A DNA stretch of 49,154 nt from the NCBI GenBank assembly GCA_964502145.1, contig CAZCVI010000054.1, positions 1 through 49,154 on the forward strand, read 5' to 3'. This DNA is from CAZCVI01 sp964502145. Its GTDB lineage: Bacteria > Acidobacteriota > Aminicenantia > UBA2199. Positions 1 through 6,927 of the stretch are shown here, in pieces. A program made the translations under genes and the position numbers. Position 1 is the stretch's first letter; each line of letters starts with the position of its first letter. The notes beneath the pieces were generated by a model. The model saw only the letters and a program-made list of their open reading frames with translations, did no database searches and had not been told where the DNA came from.

Positions 1-20
1 TTTTGATTCTCAATCAGGGG

Positions 21-40
21 TGAACCGTCATAGCGGTTCA
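21..40. repeat. short inverted repeat near window start
   Basis: TGAACCG and CGGTTCA form perfect 7-bp arms around a 6-base spacer, followed by an A-run. On the minus strand the T-run lies before the stem, so it does not look like a terminator in that direction. I see no gene in bases 1-205. Confidence 0.4.
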
Positions 41-205
41 AAAATAGAATTGCTGAGATTCACGGAAAAAGATTGACCATACCGCTTCTTTCTGATACAA
101 TAAAGGATTAAACTTATTTAACCAAGGTTTTAAGTGTTGAATAGTATAGATATTACTGATACGAATGACAGAACGGATAAAAATTGACATAGAAGGAGGC
201 CACTA

Positions 206-445
206 TTGGCTTATTTTCGCGAAACCAAAGATTATGGGAATGAAGTCGAAGAGTTCTTGGCATCACTCTTGCAGACACTGACCACCCTGCCCCAAGGCGA
301 ACCCGACCACTTCCATTGGGAAGAACTACTCCAAAGCAAAGCAGTCCTGGAAAAAGCATTAAAAAAGGTCCCCCTGATCAAAGATTTCGAGAACATCGAT
401 CCCATGGACATCGGGTTTAATGATCCCAACGAGCTCTCTAATTAA
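206..445 (+). CDS. small hypothetical protein, 79 aa
   Basis: I do not recognise this protein. The reading frame opens with TTG at 206, preceded six bases upstream by a strong ribosome binding site (AGGAGG, 194-199), which is the main reason to accept it as a gene. The product is acidic and soluble-looking, with a probable helical middle (EELLQSKAVLEKALKKV) and no signal peptide, membrane segment or metal-binding motif. It ends with an acidic stretch rich in Asp, Asn and Pro. The nearest downstream gene is the cold-shock gene, more than 400 bases away, so it appears to be a single-gene unit. Confidence 0.55.
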   Translation: MAYFRETKDYGNEVEEFLASLLQTLTTLPQGEPDHFHWEELLQSKAVLEKALKKVPLIKDFENIDPMDIGFNDPNELSN

Positions 446-871
446 TTAAGCGCACTGCTTTTTAATATACTTTAATATACATACCTGCCCACCCGGCACC
501 CCGCGCTTTGCGGTTCTTATTTTTACCCGTTCTTTAAACTGGACTTTCTGGACTAACTGGACATAATAGATACGAAATTGGGGGGAGGCTTAGCTGTTTT
601 TAATTATTTTTATTTTTATTGTTTTGGTTTGCTTTGTTTGTTAGCAGGCTATATAGCAATATTTCCAGCTCAAGACGAGAGGGATGTACATCGCTATAAT
701 TGGACATTTTTATTTTTTTACTTGACATGGAAAAATACCTGGGTTATAATGAAACTTAAAGCTAAGTAAAGGTGTGATAGTTTTTCATGCAAAGTTTATA
801 CTTTCTTGATTATAACGTTTTCTACCTCTATTTTATGCTAAAAAAAAATACTACTCAGGAGGTAGTCAACT
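446..871. other. intergenic stretch and csp leader region
   Basis: No convincing gene. It holds a direct repeat of TTTAATATAC (461-480), a short run of the 9-bp-periodic TGGAC repeat (about 537-563), the consensus promoter at 722-750 and the 5' leader of the cold-shock gene. An open frame at 578-769 overlaps the promoter and is rejected. Confidence 0.6.
722..750 (+). promoter_or_regulatory. consensus sigma-70 promoter of the cold-shock gene
   Basis: TTGACA (722-727), a 17-base spacer and TATAAT (745-750) match the housekeeping consensus at all twelve positions. Transcription would start near 757, giving a leader of about 115 bases before the cold-shock ATG at 872. Long leaders of this kind are known for cspA-type mRNAs. 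A second weaker candidate lies at 806-834 (TTGATT, 17 bases, TATTTT). Confidence 0.75.
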
Positions 872-1072
872 ATGGCAAAAGGTAAAGTTAAATGGTTCAA
901 TTCACAAAAGGGTTACGGATTCATCGAAATGGAAAATGGCAAAGATCTCTTTGTACATCATAATGCAATCCAAGGTCAAGGCTTCAAATCTTTGGACGAA
1001 GGCGACATGGTCGAATTTGATATCGGTCGTGGCCCCAAAGGCGACGCTGCTGAAAACGTAGTCCGGATTTAA
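872..1072 (+). CDS. csp: cold-shock protein, CspA family
   Basis: A 66-residue single cold-shock domain, the usual length for the family. It is a five-stranded OB-fold that binds single-stranded RNA and DNA and acts as an RNA chaperone in the cytoplasm. Both nucleic-acid-binding motifs are visible: RNP1 as KGYGFIEM (about residues 13-20) and RNP2 as LFVHH (about 27-31), after the typical GKVKWFN opening. The start is fixed by AGGAGGT at 857-863, eight bases before ATG. It is a single-gene unit with a perfect promoter, a long leader and its own terminator, so it is probably abundant and regulated at the RNA level. The symbol is generic; which csp paralogue it is cannot be told. Confidence 0.95.
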   Translation: MAKGKVKWFNSQKGYGFIEMENGKDLFVHHNAIQGQGFKSLDEGDMVEFDIGRGPKGDAAENVVRI

Positions 1073-1139
1073 CTCCCGATTATCAATCAAGAAAGGGGTC
1101 TGTATTTCCCAATTGCGCGGTGACCGCAAGGTCGTTGCC

Positions 1140-1168
1140 AAAAGGAGAGCAGGCTCCTTTTTATTTTT
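1140..1168 (+). terminator. intrinsic terminator after csp
   Basis: AAAAGGAG (1140-1147), loop AGCAGG, CTCCTTTT (1154-1161), then TATTTTT. This is a perfect 8-bp stem running into a T-rich tail. A smaller GCGGT/ACCGC hairpin precedes it at about 1117-1127. Confidence 0.75.
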
Positions 1169-1252
1169 AGGTGCTTTTTTTTTAAAAACCAACCCCCGCT
1201 TTATCCCCCCGATTATATACCCAAAATGAGTGCAGGTATCTGTGCCTAGTAA

Positions 1253-1297
1253 ACTGGACTATCTGGACAAACTGGACTTTCTGGACTACCTGGACAA
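1253..1297. repeat. 9-bp-periodic CTGGAC repeat run
   Basis: Five copies of CTGGAC recur at 9-base spacing (CTGGACtat, CTGGACaaa, CTGGACttt, CTGGACtac, CTGGACaaa). This is a short relative of the hairpin elements at 12142-12279 and 25091-25237. The rest of 1073-1459 has no gene apart from the csp terminator and a promoter. Confidence 0.7.
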
Positions 1298-1390
1298 AAG
1301 CTGCTGCTGAACGCAAAACTATCATTATTAACACAGCGGCCCAGCATGGGGCCCTAACTCGCATAATTCCCAAAATCTTTTTCCATCTGC

Positions 1391-1419
1391 TTTACAATCA
1401 GTTAAAATTCTGATATTGT
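1391..1419 (+). promoter_or_regulatory. probable promoter of the acyl synthetase fusion gene
   Basis: TTTACA (1391-1396), a 17-base spacer and TATTGT (1414-1419). A TG dinucleotide one base before the -10 hexamer (TGATATTGT) makes an extended -10 element. The start of transcription would fall near 1426, some 34 bases before the ATG. Confidence 0.5.
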
Positions 1420-1459
1420 ATTGATTGCTATGAATCCAAGAGTTGTCGCGAGGTAAAAT

Positions 1460-3919
1460 ATGGTATTTTTAAAAGATTTTCAAAAAACAGCCATTATCTG
1501 GAAAGACGAGCACATCAGCTACCAAAAGCTCCTGCAAAACGTCCACCATTACGCGGATTTATTCGTGGGCTCCCATGCCCGACGAGTCGCCATCTTTTCC
1601 GAGAACCGCCCCCAATGGGCCTATGCCTTTTATGCGGGCTGGGAAAACAACTGCACGGTAGTCACCATCGACTTTATGGCCACTGCCGACGAGGTTGCTT
1701 ATATTATCAACGACTGCCAACCGGAAGTGCTGTTTTGCTCCAGCACCACTTGGCCAGTCCTGGAAGATGCACTGGAACTCTGCGATTATATACCGCAAAC
1801 CCTCACCTTCGACGATATCCCACCCCTCACCCACGAAATATCCATCCCGGACTTCCCAGAACCGGACCTCAACCAGACAGCGGTTATCATCTATACCTCC
1901 GGTACCACGGGCAGCCCCAAAGGGGTGATGCTCTCCTTTGATAACCTGCTGGCCAATATTGAAGCGGTTACAGTGGGTGCCAAGATTTATAACATCCACC
2001 GCAACGTGATGGTCATGCTGCCCTTACACCATATTTTCCCCCTTATGGGCACACTGGTTATCCCCCTCAGTATTGGTGCCACCACCGCGTTCTCTCCTTC
2101 CCTGGCCACCAAGGATATTATTGATACACTGCAAAATAATCAAATCGCCATCATTATCGGCGTACCCCGATTCTACAATCTTTTGAGAAAAGGCATCAAA
2201 GACAAAATCAATGCCAAAGCTGTAACCCGGGGACTCTTTAAAATGGCGGAGAAAATCAATTCGCAGAAATTTTCCAAGACCTTGTTTAAAAGCCTGCACC
2301 GCAAATTCGGTGGCCATGTCACCTTCCTGGTCTCCGGCGGTGCCAAAATTGCCGAAGAAGTGTGCCGCGATTTTTTGACCCTTGGTTTTGAAGTGCTGGA
2401 AGGTTTCGGCATGACCGAAGCCGCACCCATGATCTGCTTTACTCGTCCTGGTCGCGTTAAAGTGGGTTCTGCTGGCGAGCCAGTGTCCACCTTAAAAGTG
2501 ACAACCCGCGAGGGTGAAATCGTGGCCTGCGGACGCAATATCATGCAGGGCTACTTTAACCGCAAGGAAGAAACGGACGCGGTTCTCAAAGATGGCTGGT
2601 TACACACGGGCGACCTGGGCTACTTCGATGACGAGGGGTTTGTTCATATCACGGGTCGTAAAAAAGAGATCATTATTCTTTCCAATGGCAAAAATATCAA
2701 CCCGGAAGAAATCGAATATAAAATCCTGGCCATGTCGGACTTGATCACGGATGTGGGCGTGTATATGAAAGACGACTCACTGAACGCGGCGATATTTCCA
2801 GACTTAAAAAAAGCCCTGGAAAAAAATATCACGAACTTGGCGGAAACGATCCGCTGGGAAGTGATTGATATCTATAACCAAAAAGTCTCATCCTATAAGC
2901 GCATCACTAAATTCATCATCCTGAAAGAAGACCTGCCCAAAACCCGTTTGGGGAAAGTGCAACGTTTTAAACTGGATGCGCTCACGGGTGAAAGTACGAC
3001 CCCACGAATCGAACAGGAAGAACCGCAATACGAAGAATACCAGATGATTAAAGATTACTTGTCCGGGCAGGTGGAAGGCGCGATTTACGCGGATGCCCAC
3101 TTTGAAATCGACCTGGGCATGGACTCGCTGGATAAAATCAGCTTGTTGGCTTTCTTAAAAGGCACTTTTGGCGTGGAATCCAAGGACGATCTGTTCTCCC
3201 ATTACCCAACACTGGGGAAATTGGCGGATTATATCAGGGAAACCAAGGTTAAGATGACGGTGGAAGCGGTGAAATGGGCGGAAATATTCAAAGAAAAAAT
3301 CGATATCCAATTACCGAAAAGCTGGATCACCCAGAATTTCTTGAAAAATACAGCCCGCATTCTCTTCAAAACCTATTTCCGTTTCAAAGGGGAAGGCCAT
3401 GAAAATCTACCGGATGGGCCATTCATCCTGGCTCCTAACCACCAGAGTTACTTCGACGGCCTATTTGTAGTCTCTTTTCTGAAAAATAAGGAGATGAAAA
3501 AAACCTACTTCTACGCGAAAGAAAAACATGTGCGCAAAGGATGGCTGCGATTTATCGCCAACCACCATAATGTGATCATCATGGACATCAACCGTGACCT
3601 GAAACTATCGTTGCAAAAAATGGCTGAAGTATTAAAGATCGGCAAGAACCTGATTATTTTCCCAGAAGGCACGCGTTCCAGTGATGGTAATATGGGCACT
3701 TTCAAAAAAACGTTTGCTATCCTCAGCCGTGAAATGAATATCCCTATCGTTCCGGTCTCCATTAAAGGCGCTAATGAGGCACTCCCCAGAGGTAGCATCT
3801 TCCCCAGGCCCTGGAAAAAAATACAAGTCAAATTCCTCCACCCGATTTACCCGGAGAACCACACCTACGAATCTCTACGCGATGAAGTTTACAACAGCAT
3901 CAAACTGGAACTGGCCTAA
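1460..3919 (+). CDS. acyl-activating enzyme - acyl carrier - 1-acylglycerol-phosphate acyltransferase fusion
   Basis: 819 residues with three recognisable parts. Residues 1 to about 510 are an AMP-forming acyl-CoA/acyl-ACP synthetase: the P-loop YTSGTTGSPKG is at 145-155 and the GWLHTGDLG and GRKKEII motifs follow. Residues about 525-600 are an acyl carrier domain with the phosphopantetheine serine in MDSLD (S556). Residues about 620-819 are a PlsC-type acyltransferase with NHQSYFD (N660-H661) and FPEGTR (about 734-739). The inferred role is to activate free fatty acids, hold them on the built-in carrier and esterify them to a lysophospholipid, like bifunctional Aas of enterobacteria. Here the acyltransferase is C-terminal and the carrier is built in. 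No export signal is seen, so it is probably a peripheral membrane enzyme. The RBS is GAGGTA. Substrate is not determinable. Confidence 0.88.
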   Translation: MVFLKDFQKTAIIWKDEHISYQKLLQNVHHYADLFVGSHARRVAIFSENRPQWAYAFYAGWENNCTVVTIDFMATADEVAYIINDCQPEVLFCSSTTWPVLEDALELCDYIPQTLTFDDIPPLTHEISIPDFPEPDLNQTAVIIYTSGTTGSPKGVMLSFDNLLANIEAVTVGAKIYNIHRNVMVMLPLHHIFPLMGTLVIPLSIGATTAFSPSLATKDIIDTLQNNQIAIIIGVPRFYNLLRKGIKDKINAKAVTRGLFKMAEKINSQKFSKTLFKSLHRKFGGHVTFLVSGGAKIAEEVCRDFLTLGFEVLEGFGMTEAAPMICFTRPGRVKVGSAGEPVSTLKVTTREGEIVACGRNIMQGYFNRKEETDAVLKDGWLHTGDLGYFDDEGFVHITGRKKEIIILSNGKNINPEEIEYKILAMSDLITDVGVYMKDDSLNAAIFPDLKKALEKNITNLAETIRWEVIDIYNQKVSSYKRITKFIILKEDLPKTRLGKVQRFKLDALTGESTTPRIEQEEPQYEEYQMIKDYLSGQVEGAIYADAHFEIDLGMDSLDKISLLAFLKGTFGVESKDDLFSHYPTLGKLADYIRETKVKMTVEAVKWAEIFKEKIDIQLPKSWITQNFLKNTARILFKTYFRFKGEGHENLPDGPFILAPNHQSYFDGLFVVSFLKNKEMKKTYFYAKEKHVRKGWLRFIANHHNVIIMDINRDLKLSLQKMAEVLKIGKNLIIFPEGTRSSDGNMGTFKKTFAILSREMNIPIVPVSIKGANEALPRGSIFPRPWKKIQVKFLHPIYPENHTYESLRDEVYNSIKLELA

Positions 3920-3994
3920 AAATGCTTTCGCGAAAAGCTCGTGGGACGCAATCCACTTTCTGAACTTCCCAACGCTTTTGCGTAGAATGTAGGG

Positions 3995-4023
3995 TTGTTT
4001 TTTTTAGAGATTATGATATCATA
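3995..4023 (+). promoter_or_regulatory. promoter and palindromic operator of the toxin-antitoxin pair
   Basis: TTGTTT (3995-4000) and TATCAT (4017-4022) are separated by 16 bases. The -10 lies inside the perfect 12-bp palindrome TATGATATCATA (4012-4023), immediately before the RBS and ATG of the antitoxin. A palindrome over the -10 fits autorepression by an antitoxin dimer; that function is inferred. Confidence 0.45.
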
Positions 4024-4041
4024 TGTTTAGGAGGTAATATC

Positions 4042-4260
4042 ATGGAAACTACGAAATCGATTTTAGATCACGCCATCAACATGCGACCTGCCGAAAAATT
4101 TATTATTATTGAAGGATTATTGAATAGTTTGGATGAGCCAGATCGAACAATTGACGAAATATGGGCTGGTGAAGCTGAAAGAAGACTAAAGGCTTTCAAG
4201 GATGGAAACTTAAAAACGTTCTCCTACGAAGAAGTGTTTGGTCACCAAATCATGGGATAA
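4042..4260 (+). CDS. antitoxin, addiction-module component family
   Basis: 72 residues that resemble the short helical antitoxins called addiction module component (Unstab_antitox type), which partner ParE/RelE toxins. The characteristic pattern is seen: an N-terminal helix, then LNSLDEPDRTIDEIWAGEAERR, and a C-terminal FSYEEVF. The RBS is AGGAGGT, about eight bases before ATG. Its stop overlaps the toxin start as TAATG, so the two are translationally coupled. It should neutralise the toxin and repress the operon through the adjacent palindrome. Confidence 0.85.
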   Translation: METTKSILDHAINMRPAEKFIIIEGLLNSLDEPDRTIDEIWAGEAERRLKAFKDGNLKTFSYEEVFGHQIMG

Positions 4261-4565
4261 TGAATACCAAGAATATAAGAATATCTGAATTTGCCCAAAT
4301 CGAATTGGATGATGCTGTTCTCTATTATGAGCTGGAACAGCAGGAACTTGGCTTAAGATTTAAAGATGAAGTCCGAAAAGCCATAGATCGTATCAAAAAA
4401 TACCCTACCTCATGGCCATTGGAATGCCCTGACGTGAGAAAATGTTTTGTTCTTAAATTTCCTTATAAAATTTTGTATTCAATTCAAAAACAAGATATCG
4501 TCATCTTGGCAATTGCCCATCAACATCGAAAACCAGGATATTGGATAAGAGGTAGCCACGATTAA
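4260..4565 (+). CDS. ParE/RelE-family toxin
   Basis: 101 residues, the usual toxin size. Visible family features are the N-terminal ISEFAQIELDDAVLYYE helix region, the central FKDEVRKAIDRIKKYPTSWP segment, and the C-terminal strands KCFVLKFPYKILYSI and IVILAIAHQHRKPGYW, which are typical of plasmid-stabilisation (ParE) proteins. ParE toxins poison DNA gyrase and RelE toxins cleave mRNA. The HQHRKPGYW ending favours the ParE-like branch, but the target cannot be settled from sequence. It is coupled to the antitoxin by a 1-base overlap, and both genes look intact. Confidence 0.88.
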   Translation: MNTKNIRISEFAQIELDDAVLYYELEQQELGLRFKDEVRKAIDRIKKYPTSWPLECPDVRKCFVLKFPYKILYSIQKQDIVILAIAHQHRKPGYWIRGSHD

Positions 4566-4636
4566 TACCATTTTATTTTATATTAAACTGGGCCGAAACA
4601 TCGCCAAACATTAAACCAATTTAAGGAGATATAGCA

Positions 4637-5233
4637 ATGAATTCAAAAAATCATGATAATGAAGAACCGGTGTTAAGTTTGGAAGAGTTGAATCGAGTGG
4701 ATAAGTTAATCCGTAAATCAGACAAATTGTCGGAGAAGGGTAAGTTCGGAGAAGCCTTAATTGTGCTTCAGCAAATATCCGAGATCAGCAATAATGTACC
4801 TATTGCTATTTTTGAGACCGGCAATATCCTGTTGGATATGGCGCGGTACGACGAGGCAGTGGCCATGTTCGACCGGTTGATTCACCTGGAATACCGGTCC
4901 CCAATTGTCCATACGGTTCAGGATGCAGAAACAGACATGGTCATGGATTTAAAAACCGCGGCCCACTACAACAAAGGCAACGCGCTCTATCTTCAGGAAA
5001 AATATAAAGAGGCCATCGAAGCCTACACCCATGCTATCGAGGTTGAAACTGACTATTATATCGCCTGGTTCAACCGGGCCTGCATGTATACCAAACTGGG
5101 CAATACAGAACAAGCCCTGATCGACCTAAAACAAGCCATCAAATTAAATAAAAAACTAAAAAAAGAGGCCCGCCAAGAGGAATTCTTTCAACCCCTATAC
5201 AATGACCCGGAATTTTTGAAAATAACCAAATAA
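4637..5233 (+). CDS. tetratricopeptide-repeat protein
   Basis: 198 residues, cytoplasmic (no signal peptide). At least three TPR-like helical pairs are visible. The clearest is residues about 112-145 (AHYNKGNALYLQEKYKEAIEAY, then AIEVETDYYIAWFNRACMYTKLGN), with canonical Gly/Ala/Tyr spacing. The N-terminal half has weaker repeats around GKFGEALIVLQQI and ARYDEAVAMFDRL. Such proteins are protein-protein adaptors, and no partner is implied by the context. The RBS AAGGAG lies eight bases before ATG. It converges on the VWFA-related gene with only 10 bases between stops. Confidence 0.85.
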   Translation: MNSKNHDNEEPVLSLEELNRVDKLIRKSDKLSEKGKFGEALIVLQQISEISNNVPIAIFETGNILLDMARYDEAVAMFDRLIHLEYRSPIVHTVQDAETDMVMDLKTAAHYNKGNALYLQEKYKEAIEAYTHAIEVETDYYIAWFNRACMYTKLGNTEQALIDLKQAIKLNKKLKKEARQEEFFQPLYNDPEFLKITK

Positions 5234-5243
5234 AAATTATTTT

Positions 5244-6767
5244 TCACAGTCTAACATATTGACTGGCTGTGCCCTTCTGATTACCCACCTTATCTTGGGC
5301 CGTAATCGTTAACTTGTAATATCCCTGAAATTGCGATGGCAGGATCAGCGAAATAGTCAGCGAAGTTTCTTCTGCGTGCAGGGTTTTATGCGTTTCGTAT
5401 ACCACCGTAGCCGTGCTATCCAACAACCCCACAGACACATCAAGCGCTCCTTTTTTATACCCCGTGGCCCTAAAGGTTAATTGATGGCCTGCCAATGTAA
5501 CACCCGAAATAACCAGTTCCTGGGTATCCGGCCGCGTCCTTAACCAGGTAAACTCTTCCTTTCTGAACCTTTTTTTATAATACAATACCGCACCCGATAA
5601 TCCTGGGGAAACAGAAACCAGGATATTCTGATCTTCTTCTTGGCCATCAAAGGCATAAATAATTTCATAGTAATAATCAGTATGGTCGGTCACACGCTTC
5701 AGCGCATCGGTCAGCCCCGTTTTTTCCCCCGCATAGGTCGTTATGCCACCGGTTTGTTGGGCGATATAGGCTAAAATTTTTTCGTAACCAGCGGAAACAG
5801 AACTTGAAAGATCAGTCTCGCCCTGATTGGTCAGGTTCTCCAAAAAAATAACATGGCAATGAATATTAACCCCCAATAATGCATCCAATAGTTCATCCAT
5901 GGGAAACTCACCGCTAAAAAGCATGGAGCGTGCGATTTTATCCAGCGTGTCAGTCAATACCTTGCTCTCCTGTGGCGATTTTTTGGCCAGCGAAAGCGCA
6001 TAAGTCTGTAATTGGCTGGCAATGTTTTGAAAACTTTTCATTAATGGCAGGATATCCCGTTCTTGGAAATGGATCGCGTATTTCTCCCCTTTCCCTGCGG
6101 CGAACCGTGCCGTGAACGTGGCAAAAGATTCTAAGTTAGCCAATAAATAAGTTTGATAATAGTGCCGCCACCCCTCCAGAAAATGAGCTGCAAAGAGCGT
6201 GGCCGCACGGATACCCACATGTTTTTTGCCCAGGCGCAACGTTATCCCCTGAAGCAATAGGTTTAATTGTTGTAGCGCCTCCATTTTATCGCGTTGCTGT
6301 TGGTGCAGGTCGTTTTCTAAGATCGTGCGGATATTTTCAATCATCTGGGTCGTATCCGGGGTAGTGTTTATTGTATAAATATCTAACGGGGTTCGGATCA
6401 CCAGGTGATCGTGCGGTGTGATATGGAGCCGGATAAATGCGGTCACCCCTTCAATAAATGAAACATCAAAACTGCCAGTTTCAAAAGAAAGCGCAATGAA
6501 CCGTTCGGTAGCGGGGTTCACCATAGCGCCCATAGATTCCTTTTTGGCAATAAACCCCGTTATAGCTCGCGGTTGGTTATTGACAAACAAGGTAATATGT
6601 TCCTGCTTAAGAGCGGTGCTGTAATCCCCCACATTTCCGTTGCCGTCCGTACTGTACACCCGTACCGGTAATTGCAGCAGCACGTCCGATCCGGTGCCCG
6701 CACACAAGCCAGGGTTGGAAAACCAGGGGAATAAAAATAATAAAAATACAATCAGCCGCTTAATCAT
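5244..6767 (-). CDS. exported VWFA-related domain protein
   Basis: 507 residues. I place the start at 6767 because AGAGGAGGGC lies just upstream and the first residues then form a clean signal peptide (MIKRLIVFLLFLFPWF, likely cut near GLCAG). The first 100 mature residues (LPVRVYSTDGNGN, then HITLFVNNQPRAITGF) resemble the N-terminus of VWFA-related proteins common in Acidobacteria. A VWA-like core follows (RFIALSFETGSFD to TQMIENIRTIL), but I do not see a DxSxS metal site, so ion-dependent adhesion may be lost. The C-terminal part from about residue 390 looks like beta-sandwich domains. It is probably periplasmic or surface-exposed, with an unknown ligand. Confidence 0.65.
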   Translation of the reverse strand: MIKRLIVFLLFLFPWFSNPGLCAGTGSDVLLQLPVRVYSTDGNGNVGDYSTALKQEHITLFVNNQPRAITGFIAKKESMGAMVNPATERFIALSFETGSFDVSFIEGVTAFIRLHITPHDHLVIRTPLDIYTINTTPDTTQMIENIRTILENDLHQQQRDKMEALQQLNLLLQGITLRLGKKHVGIRAATLFAAHFLEGWRHYYQTYLLANLESFATFTARFAAGKGEKYAIHFQERDILPLMKSFQNIASQLQTYALSLAKKSPQESKVLTDTLDKIARSMLFSGEFPMDELLDALLGVNIHCHVIFLENLTNQGETDLSSSVSAGYEKILAYIAQQTGGITTYAGEKTGLTDALKRVTDHTDYYYEIIYAFDGQEEDQNILVSVSPGLSGAVLYYKKRFRKEEFTWLRTRPDTQELVISGVTLAGHQLTFRATGYKKGALDVSVGLLDSTATVVYETHKTLHAEETSLTISLILPSQFQGYYKLTITAQDKVGNQKGTASQYVRL

Positions 6768-6892
6768 AAAGCCCTCCTCTATGAAAAGCAAATTATATCA
6801 TATTATATAATAAGAAAATAGTGGAGTGGGGCTATTGTAGGCACTTTTCCTGCAACGTTTTTTATGAGGAAGGGCAGGTATTTTTGGGTATA

Positions 6893-6921
6893 TTGAAATT
6901 ATCTTTTTTTTGTGGTATAAA
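6893..6921 (+). promoter_or_regulatory. promoter directly abutting the ATPase-nuclease gene
   Basis: TTGAAA (6893-6898), a 17-base spacer and TATAAA (6916-6921). Transcription would begin close to 6928, exactly at the preferred ATG, and no ribosome binding site is visible, so a leaderless mRNA is predicted. Confidence 0.6.
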
Positions 6922-6927
6922 ATCAGC

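Noticed and set aside
21..40. Hairpin at the window start as a terminator
   Set aside because: No T-run follows the stem on the plus strand, and on the minus strand the T-run precedes it.
578..769. 63-residue open frame before csp
   Set aside because: It lacks a convincing product, is low-complexity (Tyr/Phe-rich), and its end overlaps the consensus promoter at 722-750.
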